Shown here in pieces: positions 31,503 to 32,250 of a DNA stretch of 32,250 nt. The position numbers and the translations under genes were made by a program. Numbering within the stretch: the first letter of the stretch is position 1; each line of letters opens with the position of its first letter. Origin of the DNA: Flavobacterium sp. KMS (GTDB taxonomy: Bacteria; Bacteroidota; Bacteroidia; Flavobacteriales; Flavobacteriaceae); assembly GCF_000813005.1 (NCBI RefSeq), contig NZ_JSYP01000031.1:1-32250 (forward strand), read 5' to 3'. The notes beneath the pieces were generated by a model. The model did no database searches, was not told the DNA's origin, and saw only the letters and a program-made list of their open reading frames with translations.

Positions 31503-32250
31503 ATGAAGTTTAAAATTTTAATTATACTTTTTTTTATAATAATTAGTAATGTTTTTGCTCAAAATAAAAAAGAAGAAATAGCATCGATTGAAAAAAAACC
31601 TGGAATTCAAGTTATAGCAAGAGTACAAAAAGACAGGATTTTATTACGTTGGGCGGTGACAAATCCTATTGCTTGGAAAAAACTAAACACTTATGGATAC
31701 CTAATAGAAAGATATACTGTTACAAGAGATAACAAAACATTATCTAACCCTGAAAGAGTGGTTTTATCTCAAATTATGAAACCAGAACCACTAGAAAACT
31801 GGGAAAAGTTAATTCAGGATAATGATAATGCAGCGATTATTGCTCAGGCTATCTATGGAGAAGATTTTGCAGTTTCTGGAACCGATAAAATGGAGAACAT
31901 CATTAATCTTGCCGAAGAAACAGAACAAAGATTTACGTTTGCATTATTCACTGCCGATAAAGATTTTGAGATTGCAAAAAAAGCTGGTTTAGGATTTGAA
32001 GACAAAACAGCCAAAGAAAACGAAAAATACGCATACAGAATATCATCAAACATACCCGAAACTGAAATGAGCATTGATTATGGAGGTATTTTTGTAGGGC
32101 TAAAAGAATATGAATCTCTACCAAAACCAATGGATTTTACTGCGCACTTTAGTGATAACAGTACAATGTTAAGTTGGAACTTTAAAATCCTATCTCATGC
32201 ATACGGTAGTTATTATGTGGAACGTTCTACAGATAAAAAAACTTATGAAA
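31503..32250 (+). CDS. Secreted FN3-type protein (partial, 3' end outside window)
   Basis: ATG 31503 is one base after the stop codon of the 1554-residue gene, and the frame stays open to the window end (249 complete codons). The product starts with a signal peptide (MKFKILIILFFIIISNVFAQ). The mature part shows fibronectin-III-like patterns: GIQVIARVQKDRILLRWAV... followed by YGYLIERYTV near residues 35-80, and a second domain MDFTAHFSDNSTMLSWNFKI...YGSYYVERSTDKKTYEK near the cut end. The first module includes a helical insertion (about 95-160). The protein is probably exported together with the giant protein as binding partner or anchor; this rests only on the gene arrangement. The C terminus, which might carry a sorting domain, is not in the window. 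Confidence 0.85.
   Translation, partial: MKFKILIILFFIIISNVFAQNKKEEIASIEKKPGIQVIARVQKDRILLRWAVTNPIAWKKLNTYGYLIERYTVTRDNKTLSNPERVVLSQIMKPEPLENWEKLIQDNDNAAIIAQAIYGEDFAVSGTDKMENIINLAEETEQRFTFALFTADKDFEIAKKAGLGFEDKTAKENEKYAYRISSNIPETEMSIDYGGIFVGLKEYESLPKPMDFTAHFSDNSTMLSWNFKILSHAYGSYYVERSTDKKTYE

Overview
The window reads as a chromosomal segment from a Flavobacterium-like member of the Bacteroidota. The DNA is AT-rich, several genes are preceded by the Bacteroidota promoter pattern (TTG or TTTG, 17-18 bases, then TAnnTTTG), Shine-Dalgarno sites are mostly absent, and the proteins are typical of the group: SusD-style 'C-S-x-D-E' lipoproteins, a two-PDZ-era tail-specific protease, YebC of the MGRAFEFRK type, and YD-like secreted lipoproteins. 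I saw no tRNA, rRNA, CRISPR array, transposase or integrase.

Layout. 1-3015 (minus strand): three tandem paralogous FN3/YD-like lipoproteins, the first cut by the window edge, separated by near-identical terminator hairpins. 3393-8665 (plus): the complete threonine operon, with promoter, a threonine-rich leader peptide (3433-3531), thrA (fused aspartokinase/homoserine dehydrogenase), thrB, thrC and a strong terminator; both intercistronic gaps are filled with palindromic repeat arrays. 8876-12460: a small accessory block with a Shedu (DUF4263) anti-phage nuclease, a membrane coiled-coil protein bracketed by two homologous REP-like palindromes, an HNH-type protein, and a convergent XRE regulator. 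12691-19155: secreted or surface proteins (serine hydrolase, SMP-30-like beta-propeller, YD-like lipoprotein, pectate lyase) mixed with a GNAT acetyltransferase, an orphan HutD-family protein and a Crp/Fnr regulator. 19401-21975 (minus): an overlapping DUF3037/HipA-like kinase pair, a 570-base repeat-rich gap and NnrD. 22209-26347 (plus): gcvT, an S41 tail-specific protease and YebC. 26837-32250: a 1554-residue secreted beta-rich protein of unknown function, starting at TTG, followed one base later by an FN3-type secreted protein that runs off the window.

The two most noteworthy things are the threonine/isoleucine-rich leader peptide directly in front of thrA, which implies ribosome-mediated attenuation in a phylum where this is rarely annotated, and a family of intergenic elements built from degenerate 8-base units whose left and right arms are complementary. 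The Shedu block and the giant-protein/FN3 pair are the best candidates for under-described protein systems; their roles beyond the Shedu nuclease are inference.
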